64,000 bases of DNA from Ferruginibacter sp. (GTDB lineage Bacteria; Bacteroidota; Bacteroidia; Chitinophagales; Chitinophagaceae): assembly GCA_019638525.1 (NCBI GenBank), contig JAHBTO010000001.1, forward strand, positions 558,001 through 622,000, in the 5' to 3' direction. Shown here one piece after another: positions 25,967 to 34,937 of the stretch. Positions within the stretch are counted from its first letter, which is position 1; each line of letters starts with the position of its first letter. The position numbers and the translations under genes are program-made. The notes below the pieces were generated by a model that saw only the letters and a list, made by a program, of their open reading frames with translations, had not been told where the DNA came from and did no database searches.

Positions 25967-26701
25967 ATGATTAAGCGAGTGTTGTTTTATGTAGCCTTTT
26001 TTACTTTACTTATTGCTGCATTTTTATTTTTTGTTTTTAAAGATGAAGATTTAACTAAATCGTTATTGCCGGTTTTAAATGAAAATGTGCAGGATTTTTC
26101 ATTCATTAACCAGGATGGGAAAAAAATAACACAGGATGACGTAGATGGCAAAGTATATGTAACCGAATATTTTTTTACAACCTGCAAAGGCATTTGCCCA
26201 AAAATGAATGCCAATATGCGTAGGGTTTTTGATAAATTTAAAGACGAACCCGGGTTCCTCATCCTGTCGCATACATGCATGCCCGAGACCGATTCAGTAC
26301 CTTTATTAAAAGCCTATGAGGCAAAGATGATAAATGGAAAACTGGAAAAAAATGAAGACGGCTCATACAATATATTTTATGATAGTGCCAATAATAAACA
26401 GCAACCGGTAGTTAACCCAAACTGGGATTTTGTTACCGGCGATAAAGACGCTCTTTATAAAATGGCCCGGCAGAGTTATCTTATCGACAATAATAAACCA
26501 GACTCCACACAAAACATAAACGAGCAATTTATACACACACAGTTTTTTGCTCTTGTAGATAAGCAGCGCCGGGTACGTGGCATATATGATGGACTGGTAG
26601 AAGATGATATGCAAAAACTTTTTAAAGATATTAAGGGCTTACTAAAAGAAAAAGTTACCAGCAAGCATTTTATGAATGGTTTTAGCAGTAACCCTAATTA
26701 A
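25967..26701 (+). CDS. SCO family copper-binding protein
   Basis: A 244-residue membrane-anchored thioredoxin-fold protein. A single N-terminal helix (residues 5-24) leads to the periplasmic domain with Cys73 and Cys77 in TTCKGICP and His190 in QFIHTQ, the three copper ligands. SCO proteins deliver copper to the CuA site of cytochrome c oxidase or act in thiol redox. An insert of about 40 residues before the His region (MINGKLEKNEDGSY and on) is longer than in simple SCOs. A Fur-family gene follows after 39 bases. Between them lies the palindrome TAGTTTTTTTAAAAACTA (26702-26719). Confidence 0.92.
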   Translation: MIKRVLFYVAFFTLLIAAFLFFVFKDEDLTKSLLPVLNENVQDFSFINQDGKKITQDDVDGKVYVTEYFFTTCKGICPKMNANMRRVFDKFKDEPGFLILSHTCMPETDSVPLLKAYEAKMINGKLEKNEDGSYNIFYDSANNKQQPVVNPNWDFVTGDKDALYKMARQSYLIDNNKPDSTQNINEQFIHTQFFALVDKQRRVRGIYDGLVEDDMQKLFKDIKGLLKEKVTSKHFMNGFSSNPN

Positions 26702-26740
26702 TAGTTTTTTTAAAAACTAATTTTTAATTAAATAAACTTT

Positions 26741-27157
26741 ATGATGGAACAAATTGCAGACATACTTAAAAAAAACCAACTCAGTATAACCGAAGGCCGT
26801 AAAAAAATACTGAACATGTTTTTAAACAGCCCCGGTGCGCTTGCACATGCCGATATTGAAAAAAATACCGATGCAAGTTTTGACCGGGTTACCGTGTACC
26901 GAACCTTGCAAACTTTTGTTGAAAAAGGTATCATACATAATATACCTACTACCGATAATTCTATTTTATACGCCTTATGTAAAGATAATTGTGAGGCGGG
27001 GCATCATCACGATAACCATGTACATTTTATATGTGATGTTTGCGATAAAACCATTTGTTTAGAAAATGTGATAATTCCTGAAGTGAAGCTCCCCAAGGGT
27101 TTTACACAAAAGCAAACAGATGTTGTAATAAGTGGAATTTGCAATAAGTGTAAATAA
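26741..27157 (+). CDS. Fur family metal-responsive repressor
   Basis: A 138-residue repressor. The N-terminal winged helix covers residues 1-80 with DRVTVYRTLQTFVEKG as recognition region. The dimer domain holds a His-rich metal site (GHHHDNHVHF) and two structural-zinc CxxC pairs, Cys98/Cys101 (CDVC) and Cys134/Cys137 (CNKC). Whether it senses iron, zinc or peroxide cannot be told from sequence alone; proximity to MerC leans to zinc or another soft metal. It starts with two consecutive ATG codons. It may repress both its own transcript and merC through the 25885-25907 palindrome. Confidence 0.9.
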   Translation: MMEQIADILKKNQLSITEGRKKILNMFLNSPGALAHADIEKNTDASFDRVTVYRTLQTFVEKGIIHNIPTTDNSILYALCKDNCEAGHHHDNHVHFICDVCDKTICLENVIIPEVKLPKGFTQKQTDVVISGICNKCK

Positions 27158-27205
27158 TTATATTGGCTATATGCTAATAAAACGGTACCATTAAACCCAA
27201 AAAAA

Positions 27206-28921
27206 TTATTTGTTCATTTCTTTTTCTACAAAATCCATTAGCACTTTTATCTTATCGGGGCTAAAATCAAATTTTAAACCTGCAGCCGCATAAAGTTCAG
27301 GCAATGTTTTAGTGCCACCCAAAGAAAGCGCTTTGCAATAATTATCCATTGCCTGTTCTTTGTTTTCTTTAAACTGCATCCATATACCAATGGCGCCCAA
27401 CTGTGCAATACCATATTCTATATAATAAAATGGCACTTCATATAAATGTAACTGGCGCTGCCATGCATTGCTTCTGAAAGTTTCCAGCCCACTGTAATCA
27501 ATCACATCATCTTCAAATTCTTTAACTATTGAAACCCACGAAGCGGTTCTTTCTTCGTGTGTATGAATAGGGTTTTCGTAAATCCAGTGCTGAAATTTAT
27601 CTATTACTGCAATCCACGGAAAAATGGTTATCACTCTTTCTAACTGGTGTTCTTTTGCTCTTTTTAAATCTGTATCGTTGGTAAAAAAGGTTTCCCATTC
27701 ATCCATACTCATCAGCTCCATCGCCATGCTGGCTACTTCAGCAATTTCCATGGGGTATTCTTTAAAGCCATTCAACTCTAACGGGTGCGCCAAAAAAGAA
27801 TGAACAGCATGGCCACCTTCGTGCAGCATGGTAGTAACATCATGCATTTGCCCGGCTGCATTCATAAAAATAAAAGGGGCGCCGCTTTCAGCAAGCGGGC
27901 AGTTGTAGCCACCGGGGGCTTTACCCTTGCGGCTCTCCAGGTCAAGGTGTTTCATTGACTGCATTTTTGAAAGACACTGCCCAAAAAACGGGCGCAGCTT
28001 TGTAAAGCAAGCAATTGATTTTTCTATTAGTTCTTCGCTGGTAGTAAAAGGCTGTAAAGGTTTAATGTTGGATGGTTCGGCTTCAATATCCCAGGGGCGT
28101 ATAGTTTCAAGCCCAAGTTTTTCTTTTTTCTTTTGATAAATAATGTTAACCAGGGGAAGTACATGTTGCTTTACTGCATCATGAAATTTAAAACAGTCTT
28201 CTTTTTTGTAATCAAAGCGCCCCAATTCTTTAAAGCGGTAATCACGGTAATTATCAAAGCCTGCATTCAATGCCTCCTGGTTTCTTTTTTCTATTAACTG
28301 GTCATATAATTTATCCAGTTCTTCTTTATCAAGAAGCCTTCTTTCATTTATCTTATAATAAACTTCTTCTCTTATTTTCCTGTCGGGGTTTTCTAAAAAC
28401 TTTGCAGCTTGTTGTAAAGTGTATTCTTTGCCTTGCACCGTTACGGTCATTTTACCGGAGATGGATCCGTATTGCTGCTGCAATACAGCCAGCTCGGCTT
28501 GCAGCGGAATATTTGCTTCCCTAAACAACTCAATACTTTTTTTTATGTTACGCAGATACGTAAAAAATTTATCGGCATCCAGTTCTTTTGTTAATGGGTG
28601 ATTTACCAGTTTCTTATTCAATGCATCGGCATAGGGTTGAATCTTTGGCTGAATCTCCATACAGAAAAATGTAAAAGCTTCTTCCAGTGCTTTGTTTTCG
28701 GTATCGCATGTCATCTTTATCTGTCGCCAGCAAGCATCCTCATTAATTACCGCCTCCAGTTCACTCTGGTCTTTCAGCCATTTTTCCAGTTCTTCTTTAT
28801 TTTCAATTTTCCTTTCAAGCAACTCTTTAAAGAAGGGTTCCAGGCTTGGCCAATCTGTTATAACAAAATTTTGTGGAACAAAATGCCTTGGTAGTTTTTT
28901 TATATCTGCTGTGTAATTCAT
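27206..28921 (-). CDS. M3 family oligoendopeptidase
   Basis: A 571-residue zinc metallopeptidase of the PepF/M3 group that degrades short peptides in the cytoplasm. The zinc motif is MLHEGGH with His367 and His371, catalytic Glu368, and the third ligand Glu395 in PMEIAEVASM. The helical N-terminal lobe (1-200) is typical in length. No signal peptide is present. The gene stands alone on the minus strand, convergent with fur. All key residues are intact. Confidence 0.95.
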   Translation of the reverse strand: MNYTADIKKLPRHFVPQNFVITDWPSLEPFFKELLERKIENKEELEKWLKDQSELEAVINEDACWRQIKMTCDTENKALEEAFTFFCMEIQPKIQPYADALNKKLVNHPLTKELDADKFFTYLRNIKKSIELFREANIPLQAELAVLQQQYGSISGKMTVTVQGKEYTLQQAAKFLENPDRKIREEVYYKINERRLLDKEELDKLYDQLIEKRNQEALNAGFDNYRDYRFKELGRFDYKKEDCFKFHDAVKQHVLPLVNIIYQKKKEKLGLETIRPWDIEAEPSNIKPLQPFTTSEELIEKSIACFTKLRPFFGQCLSKMQSMKHLDLESRKGKAPGGYNCPLAESGAPFIFMNAAGQMHDVTTMLHEGGHAVHSFLAHPLELNGFKEYPMEIAEVASMAMELMSMDEWETFFTNDTDLKRAKEHQLERVITIFPWIAVIDKFQHWIYENPIHTHEERTASWVSIVKEFEDDVIDYSGLETFRSNAWQRQLHLYEVPFYYIEYGIAQLGAIGIWMQFKENKEQAMDNYCKALSLGGTKTLPELYAAAGLKFDFSPDKIKVLMDFVEKEMNK

Positions 28922-29033
28922 TGTGCTGTTGTTGTATTCAACCCGGCTACATAATGCCAGGTTGCCTTTTTTAAAACAAATTTTACTTGGAAATTTCCAA
29001 AACTTTTACAAAAAATGAAAATGCAGTCGATGA

Positions 29034-29531
29034 TTATGCCATCTTTCTGGGTGCATTAATTTTTTTGGCAGGGGCATTTTTTACGGCTGCTGCTTTTTGT
29101 TCTACTGCTTTGGGCTTATTATCTGTTGAGGTGTCGGTTTCGGGCATATCAGATAATTTTATCTCTATATTATTTGCCTGTAAGATAGTAAACCATTTCA
29201 CCATCTTTTTCATATCGCTGGCATATACCCTGCTAAAATCCATTGCAGGATAAACTGTTTCAAAATATTTTTTAATAGCTGCTGCATCTTTTTCGGCAGG
29301 TAGTTTTTCATTACTTGCCGCCATAGCATTAAATACATCGGCCAGGTTTACATTATCTGCTGTTGTAAAAACCTCAATACTTTCAATATGTGAAAAATTA
29401 TGCACCCTTGTGCTCACAAACTTTGTGCTTTTGTCTTCAAGCGATTTTACCACGCCGCCATCGGCTTTTGAAGATAATAACTCAAACAATCCGGGCAAAC
29501 CTGTTACTGATACCAATTTACTGTATTCCAT
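29034..29531 (-). CDS. DUF5606 domain protein
   Basis: A 165-residue cytoplasmic protein. The N-terminal half contains KLVSVTGLPGLFELLSSKADGG and FSHIESIEVFTT, the pattern of the DUF5606 family, which is common and nearly confined to Bacteroidota and has an RNA-binding-like or LSM-like small barrel by appearance. The middle is helical (AAIKKYFETVYPAMDFSRVYASDMKKMVKWF). The tail is a low-complexity Lys/Ala/Pro stretch (KAAAVKNAPAKKINAPRK), as often seen in nucleic-acid-binding proteins. Function is unknown. It is a stand-alone gene, downstream of no operon partner. Confidence 0.8.
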   Translation of the reverse strand: MEYSKLVSVTGLPGLFELLSSKADGGVVKSLEDKSTKFVSTRVHNFSHIESIEVFTTADNVNLADVFNAMAASNEKLPAEKDAAAIKKYFETVYPAMDFSRVYASDMKKMVKWFTILQANNIEIKLSDMPETDTSTDNKPKAVEQKAAAVKNAPAKKINAPRKMA

Positions 29532-29743
29532 ATATGTTGTTTATTTAAGGGCGCAAGTTAACTTTAAAAGATTAATTTTTTTTACAGGTATTCATAATAC
29601 TCCGTTAATCCATAGAAATTGCCATTTATACTGCATAAATACCGTATTTAATTCAAAGGAGTTTTTTTCACTTAAAAACGCTGCCTGCTGCGCCGGTTTA
29701 TTTATAAGATGTCGTCTAATAAGGCGTACAAAAGATAATTTTT

Positions 29744-32596
29744 ATGCGTTTAAAACCCGTTTTTTTAGTATTGATTTTTAGCCTGGTAGCTGTAATTGCC
29801 AAAAGCCAGGATATAACATTAAAAGGTAAACTATCAGACAAAGACAATAAAGGACCCATTGCCGGGGCCACTGTAGAGTTAAGAGCCCAGTCAGACTCAT
29901 TACACCCTATTATTGTTTTAACAGATAACAATGGTGACTTTGTTTTTAATGGCCTTAAAGCAGACAAGTATCGCTTAACAACAAGTGCAAGTGGGTATAA
30001 TATTATAGAACAAAACATCAATTTACAGGCAAGCAATAAAACCGCTTTACAGTTTACGCTTACAAAAATGGCTAAAGAACTTGATGAGGTTACCGTAGTT
30101 GCCAAAAAACCGGTTGTTACACAAAAAGGAGATACCCTGCAATTTAATGCCGACCAACTAAAAGTAAACCCCGATGCAACAGCCGAAGACTTGATAAAAA
30201 AATTACCCGGAGTAATAGTTGATAAAAACGGCAATGTAACAGCAGCCGGTGAACAGGTGAAAAAAGTTACGGTTGATGGCCGTGATTTTTTTGGAGATGA
30301 TGCAACAGCGGCTTTAAAAAACCTGCCTGCATCTGTTATTGATAAGATACAGGTATTTGATAAACTAAGCGACCAGGCCGCATTTACAGGTTTTGATGAT
30401 GGCAACAGTGTAAAAGCTATAAACATTGTTACTAAAACGGGTATGCGAAATGGGCAGTTTGGCCGGGTGTATGCAGGCGCCGGTACACAAGGTACTTATA
30501 ATGCGGGAGGTAATGTAAGTGTATTTAAAAACAACATGCGCCTAACATTTGTAGGCCTTACCAATAATGTTAACCAACAAAATTTTGCTTCGCAAGACCT
30601 TTTAGGTATTAGCGGTGGCGGTGGCCGTGGTGGACGTGGCGGATTTGGAGGATTTGGTGGCGGAAACAGTTTTAATGTAGGTGTTCAAAACGGAATTAGC
30701 AAAACAAATTCTTTTGGTATTAACTATTCTGATCAATGGTGGAAAAAAGTAGATGTTTCGGGAAGCTATTTCTTTAACGATAACAATGCCAACAATAACC
30801 AGTTTTCAAACACACAAAATTTTTTAGCAAACGATACCACATTATACAAACAACAAAATGTATTGTCGAATACAAAAAACAATAACCACCGCTTAAACTT
30901 CAGGTTTAATTATAAGATAGATGATAAAAACTCGCTGATGATTATGCCAAGTTTAAGTTTTCAAACCACCAAACTTTTTAGTGATGTTTCGGATTTTAAC
31001 TCTTATTCACCAACAGATAGTTTAAGCAGGTCGTTAAATAATACCAACTCAAAAGGTACCGGGTATAATTTCAACAATAATATCTTGTATCGCCACGCCT
31101 TTGCCAAAAAAGGAAGGACTATTTCTATAAACTTAGGAACAGCTATCAATAAAAATGATGGAGATACTTATAACATAAATAAAACGAATTATTATTACAA
31201 TACTGTAAACACCGACGATTCGCTGCAGCAATATACCAGCTCTATATCAAACGGCTACCAGCTTTCGGCAAATATTGCTTATACCGAACCCATTGGTAAA
31301 AAGGGGCAGTTACAATTAAACTACTCTCCCTCTTATTCAAAAAGCAAATCAGATCTCGAAGTGTTTAAGTACGATTATGCAGGCAATAAATATTCAGTAT
31401 TTGTTGACAGCCTCTCAAATAAATTTGATAATATCATCACTAAACACAGTACAGGTTTAAGCTACCGTATTGGCGACAGGGATAACATGTTTTCGGTGGG
31501 TTTAAATTATCAGTACACCGAGTTAAACAGCGATCAGTCGTATCCATATACAGCCAATGTAAACCTGCATTTTAATAACCTGTTGCCAAATTTAATGTGG
31601 CGTAAAAAAATAAATGCAAAAAACAGCATCAGGGTATTTTATCGTGCCAGCACCAATACACCATCTGTTAGCCAGTTGCAGGATGTAATTAACAACAGCG
31701 ATCCCTTGTATGTTTCAAAAGGGAATCCTAACCTTAAACAACAGGTGGGTAATATGCTTAGCACCCGTTACACTTATACCAATACCGCTAAATCAAAAAG
31801 CTTTTTTGCCAATATATTTTTACAGCAAAACAGCAATTATATAACCAATGCCATTTATAATATTAAAGGGCAGGATACTGTATTGAGCAGCACTGTAACC
31901 CTGCACCCGGGTTCGCAATTATCGGTACCGGTAAATATGAACGGTTACTGGAGCCTGCGTACATTCTTAACATACTCTATGCCTTTGAAATTTATAAAAA
32001 CAAATATGAGTATTAACGCCGGTTTAAATTACAGCGAAATACCGGGTATGATTGATAATATAAAAAACAAATCACAATCAACAACCTATAATGCAGGTGT
32101 GGCATTTGCGAGCAACATCAGTGAATATGTTGATTTCAACCTGAACTATTCAGCCAATTTTAATACGGTAAAAAATACCGTTAACCCAACCACAAAATAT
32201 ATTCAGCAGTCGGCAGGCTTGCAGCTAAACCTGCTCAATAAAAAAGGATGGTTTTTACAAAACGATATCAGCAATGAAAACTACAGTGGTTTATCTGGCG
32301 GCTTTAACCAAAACTATTGGTTATGGAATGCAGGAATTGGAAAAAAATTCCTGAAAAACCAGGCCGGAGAACTTAAACTTACCGTGTTTGACCTGCTGAA
32401 ACAAAACCAAAGTATTACACGTACAACTACTGCCAGCTCTATACAGGATGTACAGAACCAGGTGCTGAAGCAATACTTCATGCTCACATTCACTTACAAC
32501 CTGAAAAATTTTGGAACTGCCAGTGCAACTAATATGAATAACGACAGGGAAAGGATGGGGCCTCCTCCTCATGGTGGTGGATTTCGCCCCTTTTAA
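29744..32596 (+). CDS. Large outer-membrane beta-barrel protein with carboxypeptidase-like regulatory domain
   Basis: A 950-residue outer-membrane protein. A signal peptide (residues 1-20) is followed by a CarboxypepD_reg-like beta-sandwich (ITLKGKLSDKDNKGPIAGATVEL, ~25-110), a plug-like segment (~140-230, with DGRDFFGDDATAALKNLPASVIDKIQVFDKLSD), and a TonB-receptor-type barrel of the OMP_b-brl_3 family. A Gly-rich stretch (GGGGRGGRGGFGGFGGG, ~290-306) lies in an early barrel loop. No TonB box or SusD partner is evident. It is followed after 31 bases by an ECF sigma factor gene, so a link to envelope signalling is possible. The substrate is unknown. Confidence 0.9.
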   Translation: MRLKPVFLVLIFSLVAVIAKSQDITLKGKLSDKDNKGPIAGATVELRAQSDSLHPIIVLTDNNGDFVFNGLKADKYRLTTSASGYNIIEQNINLQASNKTALQFTLTKMAKELDEVTVVAKKPVVTQKGDTLQFNADQLKVNPDATAEDLIKKLPGVIVDKNGNVTAAGEQVKKVTVDGRDFFGDDATAALKNLPASVIDKIQVFDKLSDQAAFTGFDDGNSVKAINIVTKTGMRNGQFGRVYAGAGTQGTYNAGGNVSVFKNNMRLTFVGLTNNVNQQNFASQDLLGISGGGGRGGRGGFGGFGGGNSFNVGVQNGISKTNSFGINYSDQWWKKVDVSGSYFFNDNNANNNQFSNTQNFLANDTTLYKQQNVLSNTKNNNHRLNFRFNYKIDDKNSLMIMPSLSFQTTKLFSDVSDFNSYSPTDSLSRSLNNTNSKGTGYNFNNNILYRHAFAKKGRTISINLGTAINKNDGDTYNINKTNYYYNTVNTDDSLQQYTSSISNGYQLSANIAYTEPIGKKGQLQLNYSPSYSKSKSDLEVFKYDYAGNKYSVFVDSLSNKFDNIITKHSTGLSYRIGDRDNMFSVGLNYQYTELNSDQSYPYTANVNLHFNNLLPNLMWRKKINAKNSIRVFYRASTNTPSVSQLQDVINNSDPLYVSKGNPNLKQQVGNMLSTRYTYTNTAKSKSFFANIFLQQNSNYITNAIYNIKGQDTVLSSTVTLHPGSQLSVPVNMNGYWSLRTFLTYSMPLKFIKTNMSINAGLNYSEIPGMIDNIKNKSQSTTYNAGVAFASNISEYVDFNLNYSANFNTVKNTVNPTTKYIQQSAGLQLNLLNKKGWFLQNDISNENYSGLSGGFNQNYWLWNAGIGKKFLKNQAGELKLTVFDLLKQNQSITRTTTASSIQDVQNQVLKQYFMLTFTYNLKNFGTASATNMNNDRERMGPPPHGGGFRPF

Positions 32597-32627
32597 TTAA
32601 TTTAGAAGGATAAACAAATGAACCATT

Positions 32628-33209
32628 TTGAACCAACCCGAATTAATTGCACAACTGCAGCAGGGAAATGAACAAGCTTTTACAAAGCTGGTTGATGATT
32701 GGCAGGATATGGTTTATAATACTGCGTTGGGCATAGTTCAAAATGAAGAAGATGCAGATGATATAACACAGGAAGTATTTATACAGGCATACCAGTCGAT
32801 AAGTTCTTTTAAAGGCGATTCAAAGATTTCTACCTGGCTGTACAGGATAACGGTAAGCAAAGCGCTTGATCATGAAAAAAGAAAGAAACGAAAAAAGCGC
32901 TTTGGTTTTGTACAAAGTTTATTAGGCAGCGGGGATGAAGAACATATACACCCAGTATTATTCAACCATCCCGGCGTAGAGTTAGAGAAGAAAGAAAAAG
33001 CACGTGAGTTATTTAATGCTTTAAAGCGGATACCCGAAAAACAGCGTATTGCTTTTACACTGCATAAACTTGAAGGGCTGAGTTACCAGGAAGTAGCGGA
33101 AATAATGAACACAACCCTGTACGCTGTTGAGTCTTTGATTGGCAGGGCAAAAGCAAATTTGAAAAAAGAATTAATAAAATATTACGGAACATTAAAAGAT
33201 CCGAAATGA
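32628..33209 (+). CDS. ECF-type RNA polymerase sigma factor
   Basis: A 193-residue sigma-70 family factor with regions 2 and 4 only. Region 2 holds DDITQEVFIQAY and STWLYRITVSKALDH, and region 4 holds RIPEKQRIAFTLHKLEGLSYQEVAEIM, with the AVESLIGRAKANLKK recognition helix. The start is a TTG at 32628: the frame is closed just upstream by TGA at 32619, and the ATG at 32618 is in another frame. The gene overlaps the next by 4 bases. It probably directs stress- or ligand-controlled genes, held in check by the product of the next gene. Confidence 0.93.
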   Translation: MNQPELIAQLQQGNEQAFTKLVDDWQDMVYNTALGIVQNEEDADDITQEVFIQAYQSISSFKGDSKISTWLYRITVSKALDHEKRKKRKKRFGFVQSLLGSGDEEHIHPVLFNHPGVELEKKEKARELFNALKRIPEKQRIAFTLHKLEGLSYQEVAEIMNTTLYAVESLIGRAKANLKKELIKYYGTLKDPK

Positions 33210-33544
33210 AAAATATAGAAACCATACACAAACTTGCCGAAGATGCGCTAAGCAGTATAGAAGGTATTAAAAGAGCAACTGTAAAGCCTTTTTTGCTTAC
33301 CCGTATTCATGCACGTATAAATAAGCAAACAGAATCGCTGTGGGAAAAAGCAGGCAGGATAATAAGCAGGCCGGTAGTAGCTTTTGCAGGCCTGTGCCTA
33401 ATTATTTTAATTAATGCTGCAGTTATTGTATCTAAAAATTCATCAGCACAAGCCTCGGTTGCAGAGCAAACAACGCAGGCGCCTACCGATGAGTTTTCAT
33501 ATACTGTAGCCACTATTTATGACTACGATAATAATCAACCATAA
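33206..33544 (+). CDS. Putative anti-sigma factor, single-span membrane protein
   Basis: A 112-residue protein. About 50 cytoplasmic residues (KNIETIHKLAEDALSSIEG, basic KPFLLTRIHARINKQ) precede one membrane helix (PVVAFAGLCLIILINAAVIV) and a short polar exterior. No zinc HxxxCxxC motif is present. ATGA overlap with the sigma factor and the topology are typical of small anti-sigma factors in three-gene modules. The family itself is not recognised, so the role is inferred from position and topology. Its stop shares a base with the next start codon (TAATG). Confidence 0.65.
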   Translation: MKNIETIHKLAEDALSSIEGIKRATVKPFLLTRIHARINKQTESLWEKAGRIISRPVVAFAGLCLIILINAAVIVSKNSSAQASVAEQTTQAPTDEFSYTVATIYDYDNNQP

Positions 33545-34047
33545 TGATAAAAAAAGAAAACAGATCGAAGGTTTACCTTTTAATCATCGTTATTTTATTA
33601 ATAACTAATATAGCCCTTTTGTCTTTTTTATTGATGAATAAAAATAAACCTCATTCTAAACGTCCTGACAGGGTAACCATGATATCAGGGTTTTTAAAAA
33701 ACGAAATAGGATTTGACTCGGCACAGGTTGCTCAATATGTATCCCTTAGCAACAGCCACAAAGAAAACATGAAAAAATTGTTCGACAGCCTACGTAGCTC
33801 TAAAGACAAACAATTTACCCGGTTAGCTGCCGGCAACTTTAGCGACTCTACTATGGATGCTGTTGCTTCACAATCTGCCACCAATCAAAAAATGGTGGAA
33901 ATGCTAATGTTTAATCATTTAAAAAACATTCGTAACATTTGTAAGCCCAATCAGCTTGCTGCATTTGACTCGCTGTTTGCAAGGATATTAAACAAAAAAA
34001 TGCCAACCAGCAGTAGCCCAGATTCAAGAAAAAAAACACCCAAATAG
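33544..34047 (+). CDS. Membrane-anchored periplasmic helical protein (CnrX/CpxP-like)
   Basis: A 167-residue protein with one N-terminal helix (VYLLIIVILLITNIALLSFLLM) and a periplasmic, helix-rich domain. The helices carry ISGFLKNEIGFDSAQVAQY, HKENMKKLFDSLR and NICKPNQLAAFDSLF. The order of long charged helices around a central turn recalls the heavy-metal-resistance/CnrX and CpxP superfamily, in which the domain senses metal ions or misfolded protein. It is coupled to the anti-sigma-like gene by TAATG. Together with the sigma gene this gives a sigma, anti-sigma, sensor order; the sensing role is inference. The C-terminus is disordered and basic. Confidence 0.65.
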   Translation: MIKKENRSKVYLLIIVILLITNIALLSFLLMNKNKPHSKRPDRVTMISGFLKNEIGFDSAQVAQYVSLSNSHKENMKKLFDSLRSSKDKQFTRLAAGNFSDSTMDAVASQSATNQKMVEMLMFNHLKNIRNICKPNQLAAFDSLFARILNKKMPTSSSPDSRKKTPK

Positions 34048-34093
34048 TAATCAATTAAATTTTTAAATAAATTTCATCATTAAAAAAAAAAAA

Positions 34094-34495
34094 ATGAAAA
34101 AGCAAATCATATTGATAGCTATTGCTGCTATCTTTAGCATTAATGCAGTATCGGCACAAGGTGGCAGGCAACGCCAAACTCCTGAAGAAAGAACTAAAGC
34201 CACTATGGAAAAATTAGTACCGCTTAACCTGGATGCAGATATTAAATCAAAAACAGAAGTTATTTTTACAGACTTTTACAAAGCCCAACAGGCAGCCATG
34301 GAAGAAATGCGCTCAAGTGGTAATTTTGACCGTGAAGCTATGGGTGCAAAACGTAAAGAACTTACAGAAGCAAGGGATAATAAATTAAAAGAAATTTTTA
34401 CAGAGGCTCAAATGAAACAATGGAAAGATGAAATTGAACCATCGCTAAGGTCACAAAGAGGTGGAGGCCCCGGCCAGGGGGGTGGTGGAAAATAA
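34094..34495 (+). CDS. Spy/CpxP-like small periplasmic protein
   Basis: A 133-residue exported protein with signal peptide (KKQIILIAIAAIFSINAVSA). The mature part is helical and charged (TPEERTKATMEKLVPLNLD, DKLKEIFTEAQMKQW) and ends in a Gly-rich tail (RGGGPGQGGGGK). The TPEERTKATMEKL motif is common to Spy/CpxP-like chaperone-type proteins and to DUF4890-like Bacteroidota proteins. The ATG follows a run of 12 A (34082-34093), which may help translation in this phylum. It is the likely output or accessory of the upstream sigma module, since it lies 46 bases after the sensor-like gene on the same strand. Confidence 0.7.
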   Translation: MKKQIILIAIAAIFSINAVSAQGGRQRQTPEERTKATMEKLVPLNLDADIKSKTEVIFTDFYKAQQAAMEEMRSSGNFDREAMGAKRKELTEARDNKLKEIFTEAQMKQWKDEIEPSLRSQRGGGPGQGGGGK

Positions 34496-34521
34496 TTCAT
34501 TAAAGGTGAATGCGAATAAGG

Positions 34522-34556
34522 GCCCTGCAAATTTATTTGCGGGGCTCCTCGTTTTT
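34522..34556 (+). terminator. Rho-independent terminator after the sigma module
   Basis: GCCCTGCAAAT (34522-34532) pairs with ATTTGCGGGGC (34535-34545), an 11-bp stem with one G-T pair, then TCCTCGTTTTT. It lies 27 bases after the stop of the Spy-like gene. Confidence 0.75.
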
Positions 34557-34592
34557 AAAAATGCTACAACTTAAAGATATAATTATAAAAAG

Positions 34593-34614
34593 GCCCCGCT
34601 TAAAAAAGCGGGGC
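34593..34614 (-). terminator. Strong hairpin oriented as a minus-strand terminator
   Basis: GCCCCGCTT (34593-34601) and AAGCGGGGC (34606-34614) form a perfect 9-bp stem with a 4-base loop. The U-tract (CCTTTTTATAATT) follows only when read on the minus strand. No minus-strand gene lies within the next 1.4 kb to its right, so its client transcript is unclear. Confidence 0.55.
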
Positions 34615-34937
34615 AAAACCAAAACCCCTGTATAACCATTGTTTGCCTAAACAATTTTTTTCATTTTATTTCTCATCATCTTAATCCGTCATTTTATAAG
34701 TATGATGAAAGTGAAAACCTGATTACACATTAAGATTGTTAAAAAACACACAACAGTTTAAAAAAATTTTTTGTGGAAAAATGAGTTTTGAGAGTCGCCG
34801 GGCTTGCTTCTTAATCAGTAAATTTTTATTTTACCGGTAATTGTGTGGATGCTTTGCTTTTGAAATGATAAACGGTAAAACTACAGGATAAAAAAAGAAG
34901 CGTCGGCATCATTATTATTGTCTTCACTAAAAAAATC
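34615..34937. other. Intergenic region with a second plus-strand hairpin terminator
   Basis: About 320 bases with no credible gene. ATTGTTT (34638-34644) and AAACAAT (34649-34655) form a perfect 7-bp stem followed by a run of seven T, an AT-rich terminator on the plus strand. A perfect 10-bp palindrome TTACCGGTAA sits at 34831-34840, about 100 bases upstream of the next gene, and might be an operator. A minus-strand frame at 34826-35125 is the shadow of the next gene. Confidence 0.5.
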
